DNA from: Casimicrobium huifangae
GTDB taxonomy: Bacteria; Pseudomonadota; Gammaproteobacteria; Burkholderiales; Casimicrobiaceae
Reading direction: 5' to 3'
DNA length: 64,000 nt
Assembly (NCBI RefSeq): GCF_009746125.1
Contig: NZ_CP041352.1
Coordinates: 1,081,847 to 1,145,846, forward strand
Below, in pieces: positions 45,954 through 53,509 of this stretch (position 1 is the first letter of the stretch; every line of letters starts with the position of its first letter). The notes below the pieces were generated by a model. The model had not been told where the DNA came from, searched no databases, and saw only the letters and a program-made list of their open reading frames with translations. The position numbers and the translations under genes are program-made.

Positions 45954-47690
45954 GTGTCCGCCTCTCTCGCCCTAGCCCGCAAATATCGCCCGCGCAATTT
46001 CTCCGAGTTGATGGGGCAGGAGCACGTGGTGCGCGCGCTGTCGCATGCACTGGAAACCGGGCGGCTGCATCAGGCGTATCTGCTCACCGGCACGCGCGGC
46101 GTGGGCAAGACGACCATCGCGCGGATCCTTGCGAAAACTCTGAATTGCGAAACTGGCGTTACTGCGACGCCTTGTGGCGTCTGCCAGACTTGCCAGGACA
46201 TCGATGCCGGACGCTTTCCCGATCTCATCGAGCTTGATGCTGCGTCGAACACCGGCGTCGACAACATGCGCGAGATCATCGACAACGCGCGTTATGCGCC
46301 CACGGCCGGCCGCTACAAGGTGTACCTGATTGACGAGGTGCACATGCTGTCCAAGAGCGCCTTCAACTCAATGCTGAAGACGCTGGAAGAGCCGCCGGAG
46401 CACGTCAAGTTTGTACTGGCGACGACGGACCCACAGAAGATCCCGGTGACGGTGCTGTCGCGCTGTCTGCAGTTCGCGCTGAAGCAGTTCCCGCCCGAAC
46501 GTGTGGCGGAGCAGTTGCACAAGGTGCTCTCGGCTGAGCAGGTGCCGTTTGACGCGCCCGCTTTGCGCCTGATCGGTGAGGCAGCGCAGGGCTCAATGCG
46601 CGATGCGCTCTCAATCACAGACCAGGCCATTGCGTTCGGGCACGGCAAGGTAGACGAGCAGCAGGTGCGCCAGATGCTCGGCAACGTGGATCGCGATTTT
46701 GTGTGGCGTGTGCTGGATGCCGTCGTTGCGCGCGACGCGGCGGCGCTAAACGCCGAGGTCGAGCGCTGCTTCGAGCACGGGCTCGCAGCGGACGACGCGC
46801 TGGCCCAGCTCGCCCGTGCGTTGCAGCGCATCGCCCTCGCGCAACCGGTACAGGCGAGCGTGGATGCGGCTGACCCGGATGCCGCGCAAATTCAGCGCCT
46901 TTCGCAAGCTTTGAGCGCGGAAGAAGTGCAGCTCTACTACCAGATCGCGCTGCACGGTCGCGACGATCTGCGCCTTGCACCCGACGAGCAGACGGCGCTG
47001 ATGATGACGTTCTTGCGCTTGCTGGCGTTTGCGCCGTCGAATGGTGCGGAGCCCGTGCGCGAGGCGACGCCGGCAAATGTTGCACGGACCGAAACTCCCC
47101 TCGCCCCTCGTGGGAGAGGGGTTGCGGGAGAGGGGGCTGGTGCTTCGCCTTATCCAGCGTCGCACGCCTCGGCGCCGTCCCCCTCTCCCCAACCCTCCCC
47201 CACCGGCGGGGAGGGAGTAACGCGCACCGTCGACGCAACCCAGGCTTCCGCTCAAGTGACGTCGACAGGCTCTCCCATCCCGTCGGGCAGCGACGCCGCG
47301 CCTCGGCGCGACTTCGACGGTGACTGGCTCAAGCTGGTGAGCCTGCTGCCACTTGCTGCGATGGCGCGCGAGCTGGCGCGGCACAGCGTGCTGGCGAGCT
47401 GGGACAAGGGCCTGTTCAAGCTCGCATTGCCACAGGACAAGCGGCCTCTGGCGACGCAGAAGGAGCGCCTCGCTGGCACGCTCAGCGAGTATTTCGGCCG
47501 CGCCGTGAAGATCGAAATCGAATTGACGGACAACGTCGGCGAATCGGTCGCGGTGCGTGACAACCGTGTGCGTGACGAAAAGCAGGCCGCCGCCGAGGCC
47601 GCCTTCATGGCGGACCCGGCGGTGCAGGTGCTGCTCAGCGAAGGCGGCGGCCGCGTGCGCGCGGGTAGCATTCAGGCTACTGAGTCATGA
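45954..47690 (+). CDS. dnaX: DNA polymerase III subunits gamma/tau
   Basis: A 578-residue clamp-loader subunit starting at a GTG (MSASLALARKYRPRNFSELMGQEHV). Walker A GTRGVGKT is at 46-53; zinc ligands are C65, C74, C77, C80; YLIDEVHMLSKSAFN and the SRC motif follow. Domain III ends near 365. Residues about 381-421 are encoded by a palindromic repeat element inserted in frame (listed separately), giving Pro/Gly/Ser-rich sequence in the linker before the tau-specific C-terminal domain (about 440-570). No obvious A-rich slippery site for a short gamma form was seen. Upstream is SRP RNA, downstream ybaB and recR, the usual order. Confidence 0.95.
   Translation: MSASLALARKYRPRNFSELMGQEHVVRALSHALETGRLHQAYLLTGTRGVGKTTIARILAKTLNCETGVTATPCGVCQTCQDIDAGRFPDLIELDAASNTGVDNMREIIDNARYAPTAGRYKVYLIDEVHMLSKSAFNSMLKTLEEPPEHVKFVLATTDPQKIPVTVLSRCLQFALKQFPPERVAEQLHKVLSAEQVPFDAPALRLIGEAAQGSMRDALSITDQAIAFGHGKVDEQQVRQMLGNVDRDFVWRVLDAVVARDAAALNAEVERCFEHGLAADDALAQLARALQRIALAQPVQASVDAADPDAAQIQRLSQALSAEEVQLYYQIALHGRDDLRLAPDEQTALMMTFLRLLAFAPSNGAEPVREATPANVARTETPLAPRGRGVAGEGAGASPYPASHASAPSPSPQPSPTGGEGVTRTVDATQASAQVTSTGSPIPSGSDAAPRRDFDGDWLKLVSLLPLAAMARELARHSVLASWDKGLFKLALPQDKRPLATQKERLAGTLSEYFGRAVKIEIELTDNVGESVAVRDNRVRDEKQAAAEAAFMADPAVQVLLSEGGGRVRAGSIQATES
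47095..47218 (+). repeat. Palindromic repeat element inside dnaX (copy 1)
   Basis: About 124 bp with nested symmetry: CCCCTCG-type and GGGAGAGGGG arms at the left, CCCCCTCTCCCC and GGCGGGGAGGG at the right, so that GGGAGAGGGGG near 47128 can pair with CCCCCTCTCCC near 47180. The same left and right blocks occur at 51207-51331 with a different centre. It is translated in frame within dnaX as Pro/Ser/Gly/Arg-rich sequence such as PSPSPQPSPTGGEG. Confidence 0.8.
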
Positions 47691-47760
47691 CGAGTGACGA
47701 GTGACGAAAAGCAGAGGTGGCGTCATCGCATTTCAGATGCACCTTTCGTCACTCGTCATT
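47687..47760. repeat. TGACGAG-type hairpin repeat at the dnaX stop codon
   Basis: TGACGAGTGACGAAA (47695-47709) is the exact reverse complement of TTTCGTCACTCGTCA (47744-47758). A direct repeat of GACGAGT at the left end includes the dnaX stop codon. A related element lies at 53334-53438. It separates dnaX from ybaB and could form a transcript hairpin. Confidence 0.75.
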
Positions 47761-47789
47761 GCTAACTCGTCCTTTTTTCGGAGAAACAA

Positions 47790-48116
47790 ATGCTAGGTAA
47801 AGGTGGAATGGCTGGCCTCATGCAGCAGGCGCAGCGCATGCAGGAAAACCTGAAAAAGGCGCAGGAAGAAATCCAGCGCATGGAAGTTGAGGGCCAGGCT
47901 GGTGCTGGCATGGTCAAGATCACCATGACCGGCAAGCACGACTGCAAGCGTGTGCAGATTGATGCCGGCGTGATGGATGACAAGGAAATGCTCGAAGATC
48001 TGATCACCGCCGCCATCAATGATGCCGCGAAAAAGATTGAACAAGTTTCCTCGGAGAAGATGGGCTCGCTCGCCGGTGGCATGGGGCTGCCGCCGGGCAT
48101 GAAGTTGCCGTTCTAG
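47790..48116 (+). CDS. ybaB: YbaB/EbfC family nucleoid-associated protein
   Basis: A 108-residue DNA-binding protein that forms dimers with a tweezer-like shape. [23 protein letters not shown] is the family start; [26 protein letters not shown] and [16 protein letters not shown] follow. CGGAG upstream supports the ATG. It is found between dnaX and recR in most proteobacteria. Confidence 0.95.
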   Translation: MLGKGGMAGLMQQAQRMQENLKKAQEEIQRMEVEGQAGAGMVKITMTGKHDCKRVQIDAGVMDDKEMLEDLITAAINDAAKKIEQVSSEKMGSLAGGMGLPPGMKLPF

Positions 48117-48152
48117 ACGGCAGGACGACGCTCGCCATGCTCGCCAGGACGT

Positions 48153-48359
48153 CGCGCGCTTCGCTTGCTAGGACGACGGCCAACGCTTCGCTTGGCCTAA
48201 GACGCGAGCACGGGGCGACATGCGGTCGGTTTTTCGGCCATCCAAGTCAAACAGCCAGCGGTCCAACTTTCGTGACCAATCCCTCCGCAACTGACGGGGC
48301 TAGCGGCAAACCTTGGCGTCCTAGGCCGAAGGCCGACGTCCTAGCAAGCGAAGCGCGCG
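48153..48359. repeat. 23-bp inverted repeat pair between ybaB and recR
   Basis: The 23 bases at 48153-48175 (core GCTTCGCTTGCTAGGACG) are the exact reverse complement of 48337-48359 (core CGTCCTAGCAAGCGAAGC). Several shorter copies of CTAGGACG/CGTCCTAG and of CCAACGCTTCGCTTGG lie between and beside them. The whole 48117-48405 gap is built of such repeats and holds no gene. The right half ends at the recR start region, where GGAGCGCGC precedes the ATG. Confidence 0.75.
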
Positions 48360-48405
48360 CCGTCCTAGGGCGCGGCGCGCCCGTCGTCCTGCGCGCGGAG
48401 CGCGC

Positions 48406-48996
48406 ATGAGTGCTCCTGTTTCGTTCAAGGCGCTCATCGACGCGCTGAAAGCCTTGCCCGGTATCGGCCCGCGGGCGGCACAGCGCATTGCATTTGAGCT
48501 GGTGCAGCACAAGCGCGACGCCGCGCTGAGGCTAGCGAAAGCGCTGGAAGGCGCGCTCGACAAGCTGGGCCATTGCGAGCGCTGCAACACGCTGTCGGAA
48601 ACGCCGGTGTGCGCGGTCTGCGCCTCGTCACGGCGCGACGCCTCGCTGCTGTGCGTCGTCGAAACCCCAGCCGACCAGATCACGCTGGAGCAGAGCGGCG
48701 CCTTCAGCGGGCTCTACTTCGTGCTGCTCGGCCGCCTATCGCCGCTCGATGGCGTCGGCCCCGGCCAGATTCATCTCGAAAAGCTGGTCAACCGCGCCAC
48801 CGACGGCACGGTCAAGGAAGTCATCCTCGCCACCAACTTCACCAACGAAGGCGAAGTCACCGCGCACGTCATCACCGAACTGCTCGAAGGCCAGGGCGTC
48901 AAGGTGTCGCGGCTGGCGCGCGGTATTCCGATTGGCAGCGAGCTGGAGTATGTGGATGCGGCGACGGTGGCGCAGGCGGTGAGGGAGAGGCGGTGA
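48406..48996 (+). CDS. recR: Recombination mediator protein RecR
   Basis: A 196-residue protein of the RecFOR pathway that helps load RecA at single-strand gaps. Features in order: helix-hairpin-helix ([19 protein letters not shown]), zinc finger [16 protein letters not shown] at about 57-72, and Toprim domain ([35 protein letters not shown]). It ends with the normal RARGIP-like segment and [13 protein letters not shown]. Its stop overlaps the GTG start of a membrane-protein gene by 4 nt. Confidence 0.95.
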   Translation: MSAPVSFKALIDALKALPGIGPRAAQRIAFELVQHKRDAALRLAKALEGALDKLGHCERCNTLSETPVCAVCASSRRDASLLCVVETPADQITLEQSGAFSGLYFVLLGRLSPLDGVGPGQIHLEKLVNRATDGTVKEVILATNFTNEGEVTAHVITELLEGQGVKVSRLARGIPIGSELEYVDAATVAQAVRERR

Positions 48997-49514
48997 AACT
49001 TGCCCTACTGAAGGGCCTGCTTCCAGGCCTGGTTGTTTCACTAGTCTTCGCTACTTGGCTATTTTTCCGAACGGAGCAGTTTCGAGAGGGGCTTGTTTTC
49101 TCTTCACTGATGGGCGTTAGTTCATTCGCCGCACACAGCGTGGTCGCTGTAGTTTCTGTGGTGATAATTTGCAACACGCGCGCCACCAACACAGGTGCCG
49201 CACTGCGAATATCCATCGCACTTTGCACAGCGGTTGCGACAGCGCTTTTCTGCCTAGTGGTGTATTCGTGGGCACGATCGCTTGCCACCGATGCTGGGGC
49301 GACAAGGCTTCCCGTAAGCGCCGAAGAAGTTCGCTTTCTCAGTGCCACGGACTACCGTGTCGCGACGATTGCCTTGTGGTGCGGCGTGTTTGGTTCGCTG
49401 GCTTCAAGCACCTTCACTTCTGGCCAGGTTCGGCGTGATCTAGCTTGGTTCTTGGGGGGCGTTCTTTCGCTTGTTGCGCTGGCTGCGGTGCTAGTAACAG
49501 TGATGACCTCCTAG
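48993..49514 (+). CDS. Unrecognised four-helix membrane protein overlapping recR
   Basis: A 173-residue protein starting at GTG 48993 within the recR stop (GTGA). Four membrane helices are visible: about 8-24 ([17 protein letters not shown]), 40-62 ([17 protein letters not shown]), 70-90 ([21 protein letters not shown]) and two nearer the end ([33 protein letters not shown]). I recognise no family. The longer frame extending back into recR is an out-of-frame shadow. It is probably cotranslated with recR, but a functional link is not evident. Confidence 0.6.
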   Translation: MKLALLKGLLPGLVVSLVFATWLFFRTEQFREGLVFSSLMGVSSFAAHSVVAVVSVVIICNTRATNTGAALRISIALCTAVATALFCLVVYSWARSLATDAGATRLPVSAEEVRFLSATDYRVATIALWCGVFGSLASSTFTSGQVRRDLAWFLGGVLSLVALAAVLVTVMTS

Positions 49515-49637
49515 AGTCGTAGGGTGCCACGCGGTGTTCCGGAGAGGCGAAGCGCGTCAGGAGTCCTGCACCAGTCCGCCGCAGGCGCGCTCCAAAACGT
49601 TGGTTCGATGAACAAATACCTTGACGCGCTGCGCTGC

Positions 49638-50471
49638 TCAGGGCGACGACCCTTCACGCCAGTCACTGATCGCAACGAACTCGGCGGTCGATAAATCCTC
49701 TGCGCGGGCCGTTGGTTCGATACCGATGGCAGTCCACGCGTCGGCACTGACCCACGCGGCGAGACTCTTGCGGATCATCTTGCGTCGTTGGGTGAAGGCG
49801 GCGGTGACGATCTGCGCGAAGCGGGTTTCGTTGTTCGGTCGTAGCCTCTTACTGCCGAGCGGCGTGAGGCGAACGATCGACGAATCCACCGCCGGAATCG
49901 GGCGGAATGCGCCGGGTGGCACGTCGAAGCACTTTTCCACGCGATAGCGGTATTGCAGCATCACCGACAGCCGTCCGCGCTCGCCGCTGCCTTCGCTCGC
50001 CGCCATGCGGTCCACCACTTCCTTCTGCAGCATGAATGTCATGTCGCTGATGCGATCCTCAAACTCGCAAAGGCGAAACAGGATGGGTGTGGAGATGTTG
50101 TACGGCAGGTTACCCACCACACGCAGCTTCGCGTCCGCTGCCAGCGTTGCGAAATCGAATTCGAGCGCATCAGCCTCGTGTACGCGCAAACGGTCCCTCG
50201 GGAATTCGGCGGTGAGGCGGGCGACGAGGTCGCGGTCTATTTCCACCACGTCAAGGCTCGCCGCTTGTCCCGTGGCGCAGTGTGCATCCATCGCGGCCAG
50301 CAGTTCACGCGTCAGCGCCGCCTGACCGGGCCCGATCTCGACGATGCGCTGCTCGGGGCGCGGGTCGATGGCATCGACAATGCGCAGGATGTAGTGGCGA
50401 TCCACCAGAAAGTTTTGCCCGAAGCGCTTGCGGGCCCGGTGGGGGGCGGTGGGTGCTTTGGTGTCACGCAT
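49638..50471 (-). CDS. rsmA: 16S rRNA dimethyladenosine transferase RsmA (KsgA)
   Basis: A 277-residue SAM-dependent methyltransferase that dimethylates A1518 and A1519 of 16S rRNA late in 30S assembly. HRARKRFGQNFLVD at the start, EIGPGQAALT (motif I), VVEIDRDL, and NLPYNIST (catalytic NLPY) are diagnostic. The ATG at 50471 (MRDTKAPTAPHRARKRFGQNF) is preferred; longer frames run into a palindromic repeat at 50510-50625 and are not conserved. Confidence 0.94.
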   Translation of the reverse strand: MRDTKAPTAPHRARKRFGQNFLVDRHYILRIVDAIDPRPEQRIVEIGPGQAALTRELLAAMDAHCATGQAASLDVVEIDRDLVARLTAEFPRDRLRVHEADALEFDFATLAADAKLRVVGNLPYNISTPILFRLCEFEDRISDMTFMLQKEVVDRMAASEGSGERGRLSVMLQYRYRVEKCFDVPPGAFRPIPAVDSSIVRLTPLGSKRLRPNNETRFAQIVTAAFTQRRKMIRKSLAAWVSADAWTAIGIEPTARAEDLSTAEFVAISDWREGSSP

Positions 50472-50509
50472 GGCAGCAATCCGTGGCGGATGGCGCCGCA
50501 TGTTCGAAA

Positions 50510-50625
50510 GCCTCTCCTGCAAAGCAGGGGAGGTGGCGCGCAGCGCCGGAGGGGTAACGTGCCAAGCCAACGCAAATGACCCCTCTGTCAGCTGCGCCGA
50601 CATCTCCCCTGCCGCGCAGGGGAGA
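50510..50625. repeat. Dispersed CCTCCCCTGC/GCAGGGGAGG repeat, paired copies upstream of rsmA
   Basis: CCTCTCCTGC...GCAGGGGAGG followed by a GGCGCGCAGCGCC palindrome and GGAGGGGT at the left is mirrored at the right by ACCCCTC...CAGCTGCGCC...TCTCCCCTGC..GCAGGGGAGA. The two halves are inverted copies of one unit with about 25 bases between. A third unit lies at 52376-52425. The leader of rsmA mRNA would contain it. Confidence 0.75.
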
Positions 50626-50642
50626 CATGCATTGATAAGGAT

Positions 50643-51566
50643 TCATGCGAGTTGGTCCAGTTCCGCCAGCACTCGAGGCAGCGCGTCGGTCATACCCCGA
50701 TAGGCAACGATAGCCGGCGTCATCGAGCGCAGTGAGGCGGCAAGCTCTGCCGCACGGCCCGGTGCGGCCCGCAGCACGTGGAGCAGCGGGCTCATCAGCA
50801 GGCGGATGAAGAACACGGCACGTTCGAACTGCGGCAGCGGCCACGTTGTCTGCCGTTCGATGCGGAAGTACAGCCGCGGCAGCAATGGGGCAGGATCAGC
50901 AAGCGCTTCGCGCCACCACGCCGCGTTGTTCTCGGGGTGCTGGTCAAGGGCCGGATTCGGCACGATCAGCCAGACGTGGCGCAGCATTGGCTGCTTCATG
51001 AAGGCCATCGCCATCAGGTTCGGCCCGGCGGCCTGCAGCATCGCGTTGTCCGCCACCGGCTGGTGAATCGCCATGAAATCGAGACTCAGCTTCTCGCGCG
51101 GGTCCCAGCGGGAGGGGAAGCAGACGGAGAGGAATTCGGTGCGCAGGCTGCCGTCGGTCGCCTTTAGGATGACGAAGTCTTCCTGCAGCGAGAGCGCCGC
51201 GTCTGTTCCCCTCTCCCCTCGTGGGAGAGGGGCTGGGGGAGAGGGGGTGCGGTGAGCTGGAGTCACCGTTACTGGGACGCCGCCGTCCCCCTCTCCCCGA
51301 CCCTCCCCCACCGGGGGGGAGGGGGCCAATCCCCTAATCGCTTCGAGTACGTCTTCGTTCGCGTCACCCACTGCTGCGCGATCGCCATGTGCCGCGATGA
51401 CCTTGGCACGTTCGCGTTGATACACGTCGAACAGTTCGTCACGAATCAGAAGCGCAGGCGATGCCGCATCCAGTTTTTCCAGATTTGGACGCATGCGGAA
51501 CGGCACCTGTACTGGCCACGGCATGCGTGTGGCGGGCGTGAGCCAATCGATGGTTCCAGTGCTCAC
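50643..51566 (-). CDS. DUF3445 (heme-dependent oxidative N-demethylase-like) protein with in-frame repeat insertion
   Basis: A 307-residue protein of the DUF3445/HODM alpha-subunit-like family; a characterised member is a heme-dependent oxidative N-demethylase subunit. Conserved parts are VPFRMRPNLEKLD near the N-terminus, LQEDFVILKATDGSLRTEFLSVCFPSRWDPREKLSLDF split by no gap, IHQPVADN, and LYFRIERQTTWPLPQFERAVFFIRLLMSPL. Residues about 81-120 (PSPPVGEGRGEGDGG...PAPLPRGERG) are encoded by a palindromic repeat element and are not part of the family. It begins at a GTG in the stop of the exonuclease gene (GTGA). The actual substrate is unknown. Confidence 0.75.
   Translation of the reverse strand: MSTGTIDWLTPATRMPWPVQVPFRMRPNLEKLDAASPALLIRDELFDVYQRERAKVIAAHGDRAAVGDANEDVLEAIRGLAPSPPVGEGRGEGDGGVPVTVTPAHRTPSPPAPLPRGERGTDAALSLQEDFVILKATDGSLRTEFLSVCFPSRWDPREKLSLDFMAIHQPVADNAMLQAAGPNLMAMAFMKQPMLRHVWLIVPNPALDQHPENNAAWWREALADPAPLLPRLYFRIERQTTWPLPQFERAVFFIRLLMSPLLHVLRAAPGRAAELAASLRSMTPAIVAYRGMTDALPRVLAELDQLA
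51207..51331 (-). repeat. Palindromic repeat element inside the DUF3445 gene (copy 2)
   Basis: About 125 bp with the same left block (CCCCTCTCCCCTCGTGGGAG then AGGGG) and right block (CCGTCCCCCTCTCCCC..ACCCTCCCCCACCGG) as the copy in dnaX; the middle 35-40 bases differ. It is read in the opposite orientation relative to its host gene and again keeps the frame open. Confidence 0.8.
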
Positions 51567-52345
51567 GTCGTCGGCCACGCAGCGAGATATTCCTGCCAGT
51601 GATCGCCGGGTGTGGTGCCGAGCTTGTCGCGCAGCAGCTTCAGCTCGGCGTCGTATTCATCGCGCGTCAGCTCGCCGCGCATGGCGAGGAAGCGCAGGAA
51701 CAGCAGGTAGGTATTGGCCGCGTCGGTCTCGCAATAGGCGCGAATTTCCGCGATCTCGCCACGCTGATATGCCGGCCACACCTGGCTACCGTCCATGCCG
51801 AGCTTGCCGGGGAAGCCACAGAGCTTGGCCATCGTGTCGAGCGGTGCGTTGGCGCGCGCCTGATACATGGCGAGGAAGTCCATCAGGTCGAGATGGCGCT
51901 CCTTGTAGCGGTTCAGGTAGTGATCGAAATTGAACGCGCGGTCGTTGGCGCCAGTTTCCAGAAAGCGCGACGCGGTGACGCCGGTGATCAGACCGCGCTG
52001 CATCAGCACCGGCAGATCGAAGCCACCGCCGTTCCAGCTCACCAGTTGTGGCGTCTTGCGTTCAATCAGCTCAAAGAATTTCTGGATGATGGTGGGTTCA
52101 TCGTCGCTTGCCTCACCCAGCGTCCAAACAGCGATCTTGTCGGAGCCCTCGCGCATCACGCAGGAGATGGCGCAGACGCGCTGCAGGTGATGCGGCAGAA
52201 ACTCGCTGCCGTTTTTCTGCCGCTGCTGCGCGAACGCCCAGAGCCCGACCTCGTCATCGCTCAGGCTGGTGGGCAGGTCATGCAGACGACGTATTCCGTT
52301 GATATCCGGAATGGATTCGATGTCGAAGACTAGCGTTGGGAGCAT
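51563..52345 (-). CDS. Predicted 3'-5' exonuclease related to PolB exonuclease domain
   Basis: A 260-residue protein of the DnaQ-like superfamily, PolB-associated exonuclease 2 type. The DEDD catalytic acids can be placed: D8 and E10 in LVFDIESIPD, an Asp in SWNGGGFDLPVL, and the final Asp in IRAYCETDAANTYLLFLRF. HLDLMDFLAMYQ is the intermediate motif. It probably degrades DNA 3'-5' in repair, but no specific role is known. It is followed by the DUF3445 gene with a 4-nt overlap. Confidence 0.88.
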   Translation of the reverse strand: MLPTLVFDIESIPDINGIRRLHDLPTSLSDDEVGLWAFAQQRQKNGSEFLPHHLQRVCAISCVMREGSDKIAVWTLGEASDDEPTIIQKFFELIERKTPQLVSWNGGGFDLPVLMQRGLITGVTASRFLETGANDRAFNFDHYLNRYKERHLDLMDFLAMYQARANAPLDTMAKLCGFPGKLGMDGSQVWPAYQRGEIAEIRAYCETDAANTYLLFLRFLAMRGELTRDEYDAELKLLRDKLGTTPGDHWQEYLAAWPTT

Positions 52346-52375
52346 ACGAGCATTGTAGGAGCGGCTTGCCAGAGA

Positions 52376-52425
52376 GCCTCCCCTGCGAAGTAGGGGAGGT
52401 GCCGCGAAGCGGCGGAGGGGTTGCG
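52376..52425. repeat. Dispersed CCTCCCCTGC repeat, single unit
   Basis: CCTCCCCTGCGAAGTAGGGG then AGGTG, a GCCGCGAAGCGGC palindrome and GGAGGGGT form one unit of the family seen twice at 50510-50625. It fills the gap between the cysM stop codon and the exonuclease start, both leftward genes. Confidence 0.8.
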
Positions 52426-52426
52426 C

Positions 52427-53335
52427 CTAACCCGGAAACACGCCCGTAGACAGGTAACGGTCACCGCGATCACACACAATGAAAACAAAGGTTGCGTTCT
52501 CCACGCCCTTCGCCAGTCGCAGCGTGATCGCCAGCGCGCCTGCGGCGCTGATGCCGCAAAAGATGCCTTCTTCCACCGCCATGCGGCGTGCCATTTCCTC
52601 GGCGTCAGCCTGCGACACCTCCTCGACGCGATCCACGCGCGCCTGCTTGAAGATCGCCGGGCGGTACGCCTCAGGCCATTTGCGGATGCCAGCAATGCTG
52701 GAGCCATCGGTCGGCTGCGCGCCGACGATCACGATATTCTCGTTCTGCTCTTTCAGGTAATTCGAGATACCGGTGATGGTGCCGGTGGTGCCCATCGCAC
52801 TCACGAAGTGCGTGATACGACCTGCCGTCTGCTGCCAAATCTCGGGGCCGGTGCCGGTGTAGTGAGCCAGCGGGTTGTCGGGGTTGGCGAACTGGTCCAG
52901 CACCAGTCCCTTGCCCTGCTGCTGCATTTCAACGGCGAGATCACGGGCACCTTCGATGCCTTTCTCTTTCGACACCAGGATCAGCTCGGCGCCATAGGCC
53001 TTCATCGCCTGACGTCGCTCCAGTGACTGATTCTCCGGCATGATCAGCACCATCTTGTAGCCGCGCATCGCCGCGACCATCGCGAGCGCGATGCCGGTGT
53101 TGCCGGACGTCGCCTCAATCAGCGTGTCGCCGGGCTTGATGGTGCCGCGCTTCTCTGCCTGCACGATCATCGAATACGCCGGTCGGTCCTTCACGCTGCC
53201 GGCGGGGTTGTTGCCCTCCAGCTTGCCAAGGATCACCGTGCTATCCGGAACGCCGAACAGCTTTGGCAGCCGTTGCAGGCGGACGAGCGGCGTGTTGCCG
53301 ATGGTGGTGTCGATGGTGGGGTAGGGCTGGTGCAT
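52427..53335 (-). CDS. cysM: Cysteine synthase B
   Basis: A 302-residue PLP enzyme making cysteine from O-acetylserine with sulfide or thiosulfate. The PLP lysine is K49 in NNPAGSVKDRPA, and EATSGNTGIALAM and SAMGTTGTITGI are the substrate and phosphate loops. The CysM-type QPTDGSSIAGIRKWPEAYRP distinguishes it from CysK. The start codon sits at the edge of a TGACGA-type repeat; no recognisable ribosome site is left upstream, which is odd for a core gene. Confidence 0.94.
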   Translation of the reverse strand: MHQPYPTIDTTIGNTPLVRLQRLPKLFGVPDSTVILGKLEGNNPAGSVKDRPAYSMIVQAEKRGTIKPGDTLIEATSGNTGIALAMVAAMRGYKMVLIMPENQSLERRQAMKAYGAELILVSKEKGIEGARDLAVEMQQQGKGLVLDQFANPDNPLAHYTGTGPEIWQQTAGRITHFVSAMGTTGTITGISNYLKEQNENIVIVGAQPTDGSSIAGIRKWPEAYRPAIFKQARVDRVEEVSQADAEEMARRMAVEEGIFCGISAAGALAITLRLAKGVENATFVFIVCDRGDRYLSTGVFPG

Positions 53336-53438
53336 GACGAATGACGAATGACGGATGACGAGTGACGAAGATCAAGGATCAAAGACGCATGGCTGACGGT
53401 GGCGATGCGATTCGTCACTCGTCATTCGTCTTTCGTCC
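53334..53438. repeat. TGACGA-type hairpin repeat abutting the cysM start
   Basis: ATGACGAGTGACGAA (53355-53369) is the exact reverse complement of TTCGTCACTCGTCAT (53411-53425), and extra ATGACGA units extend left to the cysM start codon. The core GGTGGCG..TGCGATT resembles the copy at 47687-47760. Confidence 0.75.
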
Positions 53439-53467
53439 TCGGTTTCATGGATTATCCCGCGCCAAAG

Positions 53468-53494
53468 AAAAACCCCGCCGCAGCGGGGTTTTTT
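53468..53494. terminator. Bidirectional-looking Rho-independent terminator after the ComEA-like gene
   Basis: AAAAACCCCGC and GCGGGGTTTTTT pair around a CGCA loop. Read leftward it follows the ComEA-like gene, with an A/T tract on both sides. Confidence 0.88.
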
Positions 53495-53509
53495 AGCAAG
53501 AGCGAAGGA

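Noticed and set aside
45954-47690. Programmed frameshift site in dnaX for a short gamma subunit
   Set aside because: No A-run slippery heptamer was seen in the coding sequence; the repeat insertion does not create one.
50472-50603. Longer N-terminus for RsmA
   Set aside because: The extra codons translate the dispersed repeat; conserved KsgA sequence starts only after the ATG at 50471.
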